Source: Candidatus Methylopumilus sp. (lineage in GTDB: Bacteria > Pseudomonadota > Gammaproteobacteria > Burkholderiales > Methylophilaceae). Taken from it: a stretch of DNA of 64,000 nucleotides. Positions 29,973 through 38,775 of the stretch are shown piece after piece (within the stretch, counting starts at the first letter, position 1; each line of letters starts with the position of its first letter). Where the stretch lies: NCBI GenBank assembly GCA_009693175.1, contig SHXT01000003.1:21130-85129 (forward strand), given 5' to 3'. The position numbers were made by a program, and so were the translations under genes. The notes under the pieces were generated by a model that was not told where the DNA came from, made no database searches, and was given only the letters and a program-made list of their open reading frames with translations.

Positions 29973-30368
29973 TTAAACCGATGCGATAAAGGCGCCTAGG
30001 GTAATAAGTGCAATACCAAACATTTGTGCCACATGTATAGTCTCGCCCAGAAAAAAGATAGATGCAAGAGGCACTGTGACATACGCTAAACAATTTATCA
30101 GCTGTGCTTTTGATAAATCAATTTTAGACAAAATCGCTAACCATGAAAAAAATGCAATCAATACAAAAAAAACGCCTGTCATAATATTAATATTAATCAA
30201 GAGACTTAAGATATAGGCCAATAAACTTTTTATTCCATCAAACGGCATATCACCTAAATTAGTCGCGCCTTTTTTTAAAAATATTTGGGTTGCTGTATCA
30301 CATAAAATAAATAACCCAAATAAGAAAAGTATTTCTAGGTTTTCTTTAATTTTTAATTTTTGAACCAT
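29973..30368 (-). CDS. EmrE/EamA-like small membrane transporter
   Basis: A 131-residue inner membrane protein with four predicted helices (about residues 13-30, 48-76, 80-103 and 110-130), the size of SMR or half-EamA transporters. ILCDTATQIFLKKG near residue 21 resembles the ArnE/ArnF and SMR opening (an aromatic and Gly-rich first helix). Single-domain members of this group flip lipid-linked aminosugars or export small cations. It lies directly after the ketoacyl synthase gene (3-base gap) and resembles, at low similarity, the transporter at 32730-33110, so the two may form a heterodimer. Confidence 0.75.
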   Translation of the reverse strand: MVQKLKIKENLEILFLFGLFILCDTATQIFLKKGATNLGDMPFDGIKSLLAYILSLLININIMTGVFFVLIAFFSWLAILSKIDLSKAQLINCLAYVTVPLASIFFLGETIHVAQMFGIALITLGAFIASV

Positions 30369-30371
30369 GAT

Positions 30372-31616
30372 TTAAATAGCACTCATAATAATGACGCCAG
30401 CTGTGCCCCCGAAAGCAAAGGAATTCGACATCACATGTTTAAGCTCTTTCACGACACGTTTTTGATTCGGCACATAATCTAAATCACATTGCGGATCAGG
30501 TTCTTTTAAATTAATCGTAGGTGGTAATTCTTTTTTAACCAATGCCATGAGTGTGGCGGTAATTTCGACAGCGCCTGCAGCCCCCATCAAATGGCCATGC
30601 ATGGATTTGGTTGAACTCACAGGAATATTGGCGGCGTAAGCACCAAATACTTGTTTGATCGCTGCTGTTTCTGTTGCGTCATTTAGTAGCGTGCCTGTGC
30701 CATGAGCATTGATGTAACCAATGTCGCCTGGATTTAATTTAGCATCAGTTAAGGCAGCCTTCATCGCACGCGATTGACCTTCGATAGAAGGTTGGGTGAT
30801 ATGATCGCCATCATTTGTTAAACCATAACCTGTAATTTCGCCATATATTTTAGCCCCTCGCGCTTTCGCCATTTCCATTTCTTCTAAAATAAGGACGGCA
30901 GCACCTTCACCTAATACTAAGCCTGTGCGATTAAGAGAAAAGGGTTTACATGAAGTAGTTGGATCATTCGGATCTTCTTCGGCTAATGTGCGTAAAGCTT
31001 CCCATGCTTTAATCGTTCCAAAAGTAAGTAGCGCTTCGGTACCGCCTGCAAAAGCGGTATCGGTATATCCGTGTTTAATTTGTCGGTAAGCTTCTCCAAT
31101 GGCGACCGCTGAAGATGAGCATGCTGTGGTATAAGTGATGTTAGGACCTTTGAGTTTAAAGTGCATCGCAATCTGTGATGCTGCAGCGCCATTCATCGCC
31201 ATCAATACAGTAAAAGGTTTTAGACGTCTCGCTTTTTGATTAAATAAACGGTCGTAGCCTTCTTCAGTCGACGTCGCACCCCCCATCCCTGTACCAATAA
31301 AAGAACCCACGCGATCTAACTGCATTGTACTTAAATCGAGCTTTGAATCTTTTAATGCTTCGCGCGCCGAATATAAAGCAAATTGACTGACGCGATCAAG
31401 TAAAGCCAACTCTTGTTTTGTAAAATGCTGCGTACCATCGAATTTAGCTTGCGCTGCAAGCTTGGCATCTAACTGATCTGTAAAGCCAGCATCTAAACGT
31501 TTAATCCCTGATTGGCCATTAAGGAGTGCATTAAAAAAAGTATCTGGTGTATTACCGACAGGGGATACAACACCTATGCCTGTCACGACCACTCTTCTTA
31601 ATGAAATGTTGTTCAT
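30372..31616 (-). CDS. Beta-ketoacyl-ACP synthase II-like enzyme
   Basis: A 414-residue KAS of the FabF type, which condenses malonyl-ACP with an acyl-ACP. The catalytic triad is complete: Cys166 (TTACSSSA), His305 (NAHGTGT) and His342 (STKSMHGHLMGAAG). It is the normal length. It lies eight bases after its own acyl carrier protein gene and in a block with a hydrolase, an aminotransferase and transporters, not with fabD/fabG, so it probably serves a special acyl product rather than primary fatty acid synthesis. The lack of a ketoreductase or dehydratase in the block means those steps, if needed, come from elsewhere. Confidence 0.92.
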   Translation of the reverse strand: MNNISLRRVVVTGIGVVSPVGNTPDTFFNALLNGQSGIKRLDAGFTDQLDAKLAAQAKFDGTQHFTKQELALLDRVSQFALYSAREALKDSKLDLSTMQLDRVGSFIGTGMGGATSTEEGYDRLFNQKARRLKPFTVLMAMNGAAASQIAMHFKLKGPNITYTTACSSSAVAIGEAYRQIKHGYTDTAFAGGTEALLTFGTIKAWEALRTLAEEDPNDPTTSCKPFSLNRTGLVLGEGAAVLILEEMEMAKARGAKIYGEITGYGLTNDGDHITQPSIEGQSRAMKAALTDAKLNPGDIGYINAHGTGTLLNDATETAAIKQVFGAYAANIPVSSTKSMHGHLMGAAGAVEITATLMALVKKELPPTINLKEPDPQCDLDYVPNQKRVVKELKHVMSNSFAFGGTAGVIIMSAI

Positions 31617-31623
31617 AAATAAT

Positions 31624-31866
31624 TTATTCTTTTTTAGCTAGCAATTGGTCGAGAAGATTTGTCATGTCTTGAATCGTTTTAACATCCACTTGGTCATTCG
31701 GTACTTTAATGCCTAACTTGTCTTCAGCTTCAAAAATAATGTCGAAGGTGTCGAGTGAATCGAGTCCAAGTTCTTCTAATGTGCTTTCCGGTTTAATGGT
31801 GGCCAGATCAATCTCTAATTTTTTTGCAATCGCGTTTGACACCATTTCAAATGAATTCATTGTCAT
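31624..31866 (-). CDS. Acyl carrier protein (dedicated, not AcpP-like)
   Basis: An 80-residue acyl carrier protein with the phosphopantetheine site Ser37 in LGLDSLDTFD. The surrounding sequence (ATIKPESTLEELGLDS, then KLGIKVPND) departs from the highly conserved AcpP consensus of primary metabolism, in which DLGADSLDTVE is usual. Its immediate neighbour is a FabF-like synthase on one side and an alpha/beta hydrolase on the other. A pathway-specific carrier is likely. The initiating ATG could be the first or the third codon. Confidence 0.93.
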   Translation of the reverse strand: MTMNSFEMVSNAIAKKLEIDLATIKPESTLEELGLDSLDTFDIIFEAEDKLGIKVPNDQVDVKTIQDMTNLLDQLLAKKE

Positions 31867-31888
31867 ATCCTTGAATAATTTTTCTTAA

Positions 31889-32740
31889 TTATAAACCTTG
31901 AATCACATAACAAAATTCTGCCATACGCTTACCAATATCATCTTTTCTTTTATCTAATGTAACGACATGGTATGTATCATCGATATACATCGTTTCAATA
32001 TGTTTAGATGACACATGCTTCTCCACATAATGTGCATTTTTTAAACTTGCCATTTCATCTTCCGTTGAATGCACAATGAGTAATGGGCAAGTGACATCCT
32101 TCATAATTTTTTCTGTTGCTCGAATTAAATGGAAACTTTCCAAAATAACCGTGGCAGGCGTTTTAAAGTAGCCAATTTTATCCGATGTTCTTGCGTCTTT
32201 ATTTTCTAGAATCGAGTGCACGAGTGCACGAGTTCTTTCACACTTAATACCATAAGGCGATTTTTCTTCCCACTCTAAAAAATATTTTAAAGGTGAGTGA
32301 AGCACAATCGGTAAAAGTATTTTTTGTTGAAACTTAGAAATATTCCAACCATCATAAAAAAAAGTTGATGATAAAGGAATCACCCCTGCCACTTGACCTG
32401 GTCTCTTAGCTGAAATCATGAGCGCCATAAGTGCCCCTATAGATAGACCTGTAATAAACACATGATCAAATTCTTCTTTCAACGCGTCAAACATTTTTTC
32501 AGCCGAGTCATACCAATCATGCCAAGTTGTTTTTTTTAAGTCTTGAATAGATTTACAGTGCCCTGCAAGTTCAGGACATGCGACTGAAATTCCTTTTCTT
32601 GCAATAACACGACCTAAATGTTTCATTTCAGAAGGTGTGCCTGTGAGTCCATGAATTAAAAGTACGACTGTTGAACTTTTACGCTCAATAAAACCGTTAG
32701 GGCCTAAAAGTGAATCTACTTTATTCAATTTAAGCTCCAC
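31889..32740 (-). CDS. Alpha/beta hydrolase (carboxylesterase or thioesterase-like)
   Basis: A 283-residue serine hydrolase resembling the Est30/monoacylglycerol lipase group. The oxyanion segment is LLIHGLTGTPSEM near residue 28, the nucleophile is the Ser in GLSIGAL near residue 98, the acid is the Asp in HSTEDEMAS near residue 228, and the base is the His in DTYHVVTLDK near residue 258. It overlaps the SMR-type gene by 11 bases and is next to the ACP gene. Release of an acyl group from ACP, or cleavage of an acyl ester in the final product, is a reasonable inference. Confidence 0.85.
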   Translation of the reverse strand: MELKLNKVDSLLGPNGFIERKSSTVVLLIHGLTGTPSEMKHLGRVIARKGISVACPELAGHCKSIQDLKKTTWHDWYDSAEKMFDALKEEFDHVFITGLSIGALMALMISAKRPGQVAGVIPLSSTFFYDGWNISKFQQKILLPIVLHSPLKYFLEWEEKSPYGIKCERTRALVHSILENKDARTSDKIGYFKTPATVILESFHLIRATEKIMKDVTCPLLIVHSTEDEMASLKNAHYVEKHVSSKHIETMYIDDTYHVVTLDKRKDDIGKRMAEFCYVIQGL

Positions 32741-33110
32741 TCCCTACAAGATAAATACCAGTCATAATAAATAAAGCGCCTAACCAGCGATATTGATTCA
32801 CATGCTCGTTTAAGAAAAATTTAGACGCTAATAAAATAAGCACAATTTGAATGCTCGACAAAGGGAAGGCTTTGCTTATATCTACACTTGCTAAAAATGC
32901 AATCCATAACACATATTCAACAGCATAAAGCATGACCCCTAATACAATTTCTTTACGCTTTAATGCGTTCACAATATTGTCAATATGCGATAACCACCCT
33001 TTATGCATAGATTTTGCAAGTCGATTCGTTCCTTGTTTAAATAAAACAGTCGCCACCACTTCTAAAGTAATGGCCGAAATAAACAAAAGATACGATTTAG
33101 AATCCATCAA
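32730..33110 (-). CDS. SMR/EmrE-family small transporter
   Basis: A 126-residue membrane protein with four helices and the SMR-like motifs ITLEVVATVLFKQG (first helix, with its Glu) and AVEYVLWIAFLASVDISKAFPLSS (near residues 63-86). SMR proteins export quaternary amines, guanidinium or other hydrophobic cations; paired small forms such as ArnE/ArnF move lipid-linked sugars. Here it lies between an aminotransferase gene and a hydrolase gene. A second four-helix protein is at 29973-30368, so a two-subunit transporter is possible. Confidence 0.82.
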   Translation of the reverse strand: MMDSKSYLLFISAITLEVVATVLFKQGTNRLAKSMHKGWLSHIDNIVNALKRKEIVLGVMLYAVEYVLWIAFLASVDISKAFPLSSIQIVLILLASKFFLNEHVNQYRWLGALFIMTGIYLVGSGA

Positions 33111-33135
33111 TCTTATCTAAATCTTGATACAGAAA

Positions 33136-34509
33136 TTATTCCGCACCGCATCGTTTTAATAAGGCTTCAAAGAGTTGAATACCTAAATCAATTTCCTCTT
33201 CTGAAATAAGAAGTGAAGGTGCCAAGGTAATGACGTTCTTTTCATAACCACCAATGTCAAGCACTAAACCATAAGTCTTGTCGCCAATTTTGATGTCACC
33301 TTTAAGGCCTTCATTAAACATACGATCAGCTAACTTTCGACTTGCCGTAAATCCATCTTTTTCACAGAGTTCAATACGAAGAGCTAACCCTAAACCACTC
33401 ACGTCGCCGACCACTTTCCAACGCGATTTCAGTTCTTGAATACGTTTTAAGAAATAAGCACCTCGATCATTCACTTTCTTTCCAAAATTATCTTCTGAAC
33501 TCATTTTTAAAACTTCAAGTGCTACTGAAGTTCCTAATGGATTAGAAGCAAAAGTTGAGTGAGTCGAACCTGGAGGAAATTTCTGAGGCGAGATTAATTC
33601 TTCTTTTGCCCAAATGCCTGATAAAGGATTTAAGCCATTGGTAATCGCTTTACCAAATACAAAAATATCAGGAATGATATCGAAGTTTTCCCATGACCAT
33701 AATTTACCTGTACGGTACACACCCATTTGAATTTCATCAGCCACTAAAAGTACATTACGTTTCTTGAGTGATTCTGCAAGTTTCTTCATATAACCTTTAG
33801 GTGGCACAATATAACCACCGGTACCTTGCACGGGTTCAATATAAAAAGCACCGAACTCACATTGACCAGCTTTTTCATCCCATACCGATTGATATTCGGT
33901 ATCAAATAGTTTTTCAAATTCTTTATGACAGTACGTGTCACACGTTTCTACTTTCATACTGTAAGGGCAACGAAAACAGTATGGGTAAGGCACAAAGTGT
34001 GCACGATCAGCAAAATTACCAAAGCGTCGACGGTAACGATAGCTTGAAGTAATAGCAGATGCACCGAGCGTCCTTCCATGGTAACCCCCCATAAATGCAA
34101 ACTGATGTGTTTTACCTGTATGGTTTCGAACAACTTTCAATGAATCTTCAATCGCTTGTGCGCCGCCTACATTAAAATGAACGCGACCTTTCACGCCATA
34201 TTTATCTTCCATGTACTTACAAATGATTTCAGCTAAATCTACTTTTTCTTTGTGTAAATACTGGCTCGCCAATTGAGGTAATGTATCAATTTGTTTTTTT
34301 AAAATGTCAGCAATGCGTTTATTTTTGTAGCCAAAGTTCACCGCTGAATACCACATCTGCCAATCAAGATAAGGTACACCTTTCTCATCAAATAAAAAGC
34401 TGCCGTCACAATTTTCAAATACTTTTGGAGGGTCTGCATAGTTCACAGTGTCTCCATGTGAGCAATACTTTTCATTTTTTTCTAAGATTTCAATGATTTT
34501 CTTATCCAT
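33136..34509 (-). CDS. Class III pyridoxal-phosphate aminotransferase with a cysteine-rich insert
   Basis: A 457-residue aminotransferase of the GABA/ornithine type. The PLP lysine is Lys287 (FGKAITNGLNPLSG), the PLP-ring aspartate is Asp258 (LVADEIQMGVYRTG), and GGAQAIEDSLK corresponds to the phosphate-binding loop. An insert at residues 174-198 carries Cys178, Cys181, Cys190 and Cys194 (C-x2-C-x8-C-x3-C), reminiscent of archaeal-type GABA aminotransferases and a possible metal or disulfide site. The substrate is unknown; an omega-amino or amino-aldehyde group is typical. It follows the HAD phosphatase gene with a 25-base gap and probably shares its transcript. Confidence 0.9.
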   Translation of the reverse strand: MDKKIIEILEKNEKYCSHGDTVNYADPPKVFENCDGSFLFDEKGVPYLDWQMWYSAVNFGYKNKRIADILKKQIDTLPQLASQYLHKEKVDLAEIICKYMEDKYGVKGRVHFNVGGAQAIEDSLKVVRNHTGKTHQFAFMGGYHGRTLGASAITSSYRYRRRFGNFADRAHFVPYPYCFRCPYSMKVETCDTYCHKEFEKLFDTEYQSVWDEKAGQCEFGAFYIEPVQGTGGYIVPPKGYMKKLAESLKKRNVLLVADEIQMGVYRTGKLWSWENFDIIPDIFVFGKAITNGLNPLSGIWAKEELISPQKFPPGSTHSTFASNPLGTSVALEVLKMSSEDNFGKKVNDRGAYFLKRIQELKSRWKVVGDVSGLGLALRIELCEKDGFTASRKLADRMFNEGLKGDIKIGDKTYGLVLDIGGYEKNVITLAPSLLISEEEIDLGIQLFEALLKRCGAE

Positions 34510-34534
34510 CGTTTAAGACCTTTACTTTAAAAAA

Positions 34535-35206
34535 TTAATTAAATGCGTATCCAGGAATCAATTGCTTTTCGGGTTCCCAAGTTTTGACAATCTTTAATAC
34601 ATCATCAAACGTATTAAACGTATGATGTTTGACACCATGCTTTTCACAATGCTTAATGAGAGATGATTTAGCAAACACAATATCTGCATGGAGCGCCAAA
34701 CAGGCATCAGACTTTCCATCCCCAATGAGTACTACCGGACCACCTACTTTTTTACTCACGTAATCTGCCACCGCACATTTACACATCCCGTTCCCACCCT
34801 TACATTCCGGATCGCGCAAAGGAAAAGTGATTTCAATGCCACGCTCTTTATACTTTAGACCATTAGAATAGGTGGGTATTTCTGGCCATCCGGCTTGTCT
34901 TGTCGCAACTTTAATCGAATGATCCAGGCCATCACTTGCGATCACTAACTTGGCAAACTTTTTTACATGCTCATAAAACGGCAGAAAGCTATGGTCGAGC
35001 TGAACGCTGCGGAAGAAGTTTTCTAGGCTTAAAAGATCAGAATCTACCATATTAATCTGTTTAGACATGCATTCAATCGCTGTCATCTTGCCATCTAACC
35101 AGTCTTTTTCAATGATTTCCCAGCTCGGATCAGCAAATTCCTCAAGAAGCTCATCGATCGTATCTCTTATTGAAATAGTACCATCAAAATCAACTACAAA
35201 AAGCAT
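34535..35206 (-). CDS. HAD-IB family phosphatase (MtnX/PHOSPHO1-like)
   Basis: A 223-residue haloacid dehalogenase phosphatase. Motif I is DFDGT (Asp6 and Asp8), motif II lies in VIASDGLDHS, and the metal-binding motif is GDGKSDAC. The cap is the HAD-IB helical type. Relatives dephosphorylate phosphoserine, 2-hydroxy-3-keto-5-methylthiopentenyl phosphate or phosphoethanolamine. An ECKGGNGMCKC stretch (near residues 134-144) resembles a metal-like cysteine loop of the MtnX group. It heads the minus-strand block and is divergent from the two-component regulator. No methionine salvage genes are near, so a pathway-specific phosphate removal is more likely. Confidence 0.86.
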   Translation of the reverse strand: MLFVVDFDGTISIRDTIDELLEEFADPSWEIIEKDWLDGKMTAIECMSKQINMVDSDLLSLENFFRSVQLDHSFLPFYEHVKKFAKLVIASDGLDHSIKVATRQAGWPEIPTYSNGLKYKERGIEITFPLRDPECKGGNGMCKCAVADYVSKKVGGPVVLIGDGKSDACLALHADIVFAKSSLIKHCEKHGVKHHTFNTFDDVLKIVKTWEPEKQLIPGYAFN

Positions 35207-35354
35207 GCATTTTTCCTAACTGAAAGATATGATGATCTTAAATCTTTAGGCTTACAAAAAACTGACAAAAATAACTTTGTTAAGACTTAAAAATTGAATC
35301 TAAACACTTTTAATTGACTTACAATTTCAATTCAATAAATGAAGAAAGTATGAA

Positions 35355-36026
35355 ATGAAGATTTTACTAATTGAAGATGACGAAGTAATTGGTGACGCCG
35401 TTAAAACTTCACTTGAAAAAACTGACTACATTGTCGAATGGGCCAAGAACGGACTTGAAGGTGAGATTGCTCTCACTGATCAGCATTTTGAGGCGGTCAT
35501 TCTTGATTTAGGTCTACCTAAAAAAGGTGGTCTCGAGATCTTAAAAAATTTACGCTTAAAAAAAATTAAATTGCCAGTGCTAATCATTTCAGCCAACGAA
35601 AATTTTGATAACAAGATTTTAGGACTGGATTTGGGTGCGGATGATTATTTGGCTAAACCTTTTAATCTTGTCGAGCTGCATGCAAGACTTCGTGCCATTA
35701 TAAGACGCACAAATCAATCTGCAGATAACATAATTGAGTTTGGTTCTTTAAGTTTTAATATCAAAGATCGTAGCTTTCTTATTCAAGGCAAAGAACTTAA
35801 TTTATCTAAACGAGAACTGAATTTACTTGAAGTGTTTATTTTAAAAAATAACCGCTCTATCACAAAAGAAGCCCTTCTTGAAAAACTCTACAGCTGGGAT
35901 GATGATATTTCACAGAATGCTATTGAAGTTTATATTCATCGTGTCAGAAATAAACTAAAACCCTACGGTATTAAAATTGTTAATCGCCGTGGTTTAGGTT
36001 ATAGCTTAAGCTTGATTTCAAATTGA
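35355..36026 (+). CDS. Response regulator, OmpR family
   Basis: A 223-residue OmpR/PhoB-type regulator. The receiver has acidic pocket residues Glu7 and Asp8, phosphorylation site Asp51 (VILDLGLP) and Lys101 (YLAKPF). The winged-helix DNA-binding domain starts near residue 128 and includes LLEKLYSWDD and VYIHRVRNKLKPYGI. It resembles the QseB/TctD/metal-response group. It is followed by its kinase gene and then the RND metal-pump genes, so control of that pump is likely. A possible promoter with TTGACT at about 35,313 lies just ahead. The gene is divergent from the HAD phosphatase gene. Confidence 0.93.
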   Translation: MKILLIEDDEVIGDAVKTSLEKTDYIVEWAKNGLEGEIALTDQHFEAVILDLGLPKKGGLEILKNLRLKKIKLPVLIISANENFDNKILGLDLGADDYLAKPFNLVELHARLRAIIRRTNQSADNIIEFGSLSFNIKDRSFLIQGKELNLSKRELNLLEVFILKNNRSITKEALLEKLYSWDDDISQNAIEVYIHRVRNKLKPYGIKIVNRRGLGYSLSLISN

Positions 36027-37441
36027 AAAAAAATCTTTCTACTCAAAAAATAATCATTCAGTGGATTTTAATCCCGATGATGATGATCATCATCCTGGAT
36101 TCAACTTTTCTATTCTATCAGGGTGATACATTAAGACGAGAAACTTTCGATCAAGATTTAGCCGAAACTGCAAAAACACTTGCTCTCATTTTTAAAAAAT
36201 CAAGCGGAAAAAAATTACACAATATTGATGAAAATTCAATCAAACTTCTTTTGAGTAACCCTCATGATGAAATGTTTTATTCAATCCGTGATGATAAAGG
36301 TCAATTTTTATATGGTAATAAAGATGTGCAATATAAACCTTCCTCTGAAGATTTAGATCCAAATAACCCAAAAGACTTCAATGTTTACTTTGATACTGTC
36401 AATAACAAAGATGTAAGGGTTGTATCTATTCCAACAGAACATAGCATCAATAAAATCAATAAAAAATTCTTTGTTCAAGTTGCCGAAACTAGAAACCAAA
36501 GACAAGCTATTCAGTATCAAATCTTAATCATGATCGTCATTCCGCAAGTTATTTTACTTCTTTTTGCATTAATTCTTGTTCGTTTTGCCGTAAAAAAAGG
36601 CTTAAGCCCTATTCTTTTCTTAAATGAGAAAATCATTGCACGCTCATATAAAGATTTAACACCGATTAATATTCAAAATGTGCCCTTAGAAATTGAACGC
36701 CTTGTAACTTCGCTTAATAATTTGATAGCTGAATTAAATAATGCAATACAATCTGAAAATCGTTTTGTAAATGATGCGGCCCATCAATTAAGAACGCCAC
36801 TCGCAGGAATTTTGGCCCAAATTCAATTAGCACAAGACTCTCTTGATACAAAAGAAATTCATCGGCGTCTTGAGCAAATCAATCAGAGCTCAAAACGACT
36901 AATCCATATCATCAATCAACTTCTTTCTCTTTCCAAAACTCAACCCGAAGCGCTCCATCATTCAGAATTTCTTAAAATGGACTTGGTTAAACTTACCAAA
37001 AAAACTATGGAGGATTTATTTTCATTCGCTGATAAAAAACAAATTGATTTTGGCTACATAGGTGATCTCGAAAATATATTCATATTAGGAAACGAAGAAA
37101 AACTTTATGATCTCGTACATAATCTTCTTGAAAATGCGATCAAATATACGCCCAACTTAGGTCAGGTGAGTGTCTCTATTAAGCGCCAAGAAAATCAAGT
37201 CGTTTTAATGGTAGAGGACTCAGGCAAAGGCATTCCAAAAGATGATCAATCTATGATTTTTGATCGTTTTTTTCGGGGTAATAATGTCAATCAATCAGGC
37301 GATGATGCTGGCGCTGGTATTGGCCTTGCCATTGTTAAAGAAATTGCTGCCATGCATGAAGCTACAATCGAGATTGATAGTCGCAATGAAAAAGTAGGTA
37401 CACGTTTTTACGTATATTTTAATCTCGCTGCACCAGAATAA
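36023..37441 (+). CDS. Sensor histidine kinase
   Basis: A 472-residue inner membrane kinase. Two helices (about residues 11-31 and 167-187) enclose a periplasmic sensor domain, followed by a HAMP-like linker, the phosphoacceptor His254 (NDAAHQLRTPLAG), and an ATPase domain with NLLENAIKYTP, DSGKGIP and GAGIGLAIVKE. It starts at TTG, which overlaps the regulator's TGA stop (TTGA), so it is translationally coupled. The QseC/TctE-type form and the downstream RND genes suggest a metal or envelope signal. Confidence 0.92.
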   Translation: MKKNLSTQKIIIQWILIPMMMIIILDSTFLFYQGDTLRRETFDQDLAETAKTLALIFKKSSGKKLHNIDENSIKLLLSNPHDEMFYSIRDDKGQFLYGNKDVQYKPSSEDLDPNNPKDFNVYFDTVNNKDVRVVSIPTEHSINKINKKFFVQVAETRNQRQAIQYQILIMIVIPQVILLLFALILVRFAVKKGLSPILFLNEKIIARSYKDLTPINIQNVPLEIERLVTSLNNLIAELNNAIQSENRFVNDAAHQLRTPLAGILAQIQLAQDSLDTKEIHRRLEQINQSSKRLIHIINQLLSLSKTQPEALHHSEFLKMDLVKLTKKTMEDLFSFADKKQIDFGYIGDLENIFILGNEEKLYDLVHNLLENAIKYTPNLGQVSVSIKRQENQVVLMVEDSGKGIPKDDQSMIFDRFFRGNNVNQSGDDAGAGIGLAIVKEIAAMHEATIEIDSRNEKVGTRFYVYFNLAAPE

Positions 37442-37527
37442 ATCAGGAATAAATTCCTTATTTTTATAATGATTTTCCGTATTTTATTCTTTTAAAGATA
37501 TTCGCTTTGTACATTATAATATCAAGT

Positions 37528-38775
37528 ATGCGCGTTTATTTTTTTTTAGTCATTTGGGGATTCATTTGCTTCAATTCCATTACCTCAGATGCGATTAGCG
37601 CACCTCAATTTTCTTTAGATCAATTGATGCACATAGCCACGCAAGAAAATCCCATCATGAATGTCTTAAAAGCCCAGGAAGATGCGGCACGTGCATCGAT
37701 TAAAACCGCCGAATCTTTCTTAAACCCAGAAATTGAAGCGGGATCAGGTCCTACTAAAGACCGAAACACGTCTCAAGATAAAAAAGATAATTGGGGTGTT
37801 ATGATTTCTCAGCCACTTGAATTTCCCCATGTCAGAAATGCAAGGCGAGCGATAGCGGAATCCAAATTGCAGTATACAGAATCAAATTCGCTCTCGACTA
37901 AAGTAAATTTAAATTTACAAATTAAAAAACGTTTTTACGGTGTCATTCAAAATCAAGAAATTTTAAAAATCGCTGAAAGTGACCGTAATTCATTACGTGA
38001 CATTCGTGGTCGCGTAGCGCTTAAAGTCGATGTGGGTGAATCGCCTCGTTATGAACTCATTAAAGCCGACACAGAGCTCATTGCTGCAGAACGCGATGCA
38101 GAAGCTGCTAAATTAAAAATTTTCGAAAGCAAACTTTATTTAAAAGGATTGATTGGCAAATCGATTCCAGATGAATTTGATCTCATTGGAGCCATGCCCA
38201 ATACGGATATCAAACTTGATATCACTCAAATACGAAATGAAATTAAAAATAGCCCTAAATTAAAACAAATTAAAGCTGCCTCTGAAGTGGCAGAAAATCG
38301 TTTACGCTTGGAAGAAAAATTAATTAATCCCGGGTTCACTTTAAAAGCGGGTGTTAATCAGGACCCTGATTTAACGCAATATCGTTTTGGGCTTAGCATA
38401 CCTTTACCTTTATGGAATCAAAGACAAGGGCAAATTGGAGAGGCTGCCGCTAATTTTCAGGAAGTCCAAGCGCAATTGAGTGACCTAGAGTTGACACTCA
38501 CACGCGATGTTGAGTCTGCCTATCAACGCTATCTCATTGCTCAACAGCAGGTGAATACATTTGAATCAAGCTTGCTTAATCAAGCCGAATCCGTTTTAAA
38601 AGTTGTAGAAGCTGCTTATCGATATGGTGAACGCGGCATTCTAGAATACTTAGATGCTCAGCGCACTTATCGGCTTGTCAAAAAAGATTATTTAACCGCG
38701 CGTCACGATTACGTTGTAGCTATTTTAGAAATTGAACAATTACTTGGCATTGAACTCATGAGGAATCAAATCTAA
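37528..38775 (+). CDS. Outer membrane efflux protein of RND metal pump (CzcC/CusC-like)
   Basis: A 415-residue TolC-family channel with an N-terminal signal peptide (cleaved after about residue 24), two OEP repeats (about residues 30-210 and 220-415) and NPGFTLKAGVNQDPD and GLSIPLPLWNQRQG segments typical of CzcC. I chose the ATG at 37528; an upstream TTG at 37507 is in frame but would disturb the signal. It is the first gene of the pump and its stop overlaps the adaptor ATG by one base (TAATG). Confidence 0.92.
   Translation: MRVYFFLVIWGFICFNSITSDAISAPQFSLDQLMHIATQENPIMNVLKAQEDAARASIKTAESFLNPEIEAGSGPTKDRNTSQDKKDNWGVMISQPLEFPHVRNARRAIAESKLQYTESNSLSTKVNLNLQIKKRFYGVIQNQEILKIAESDRNSLRDIRGRVALKVDVGESPRYELIKADTELIAAERDAEAAKLKIFESKLYLKGLIGKSIPDEFDLIGAMPNTDIKLDITQIRNEIKNSPKLKQIKAASEVAENRLRLEEKLINPGFTLKAGVNQDPDLTQYRFGLSIPLPLWNQRQGQIGEAAANFQEVQAQLSDLELTLTRDVESAYQRYLIAQQQVNTFESSLLNQAESVLKVVEAAYRYGERGILEYLDAQRTYRLVKKDYLTARHDYVVAILEIEQLLGIELMRNQI

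Noticed and set aside
37445..37465. Small hairpin AGGAA/TTCCT followed by T residues after the histidine kinase gene
   Set aside because: Only five pairs, mostly weak; insufficient to call a terminator.
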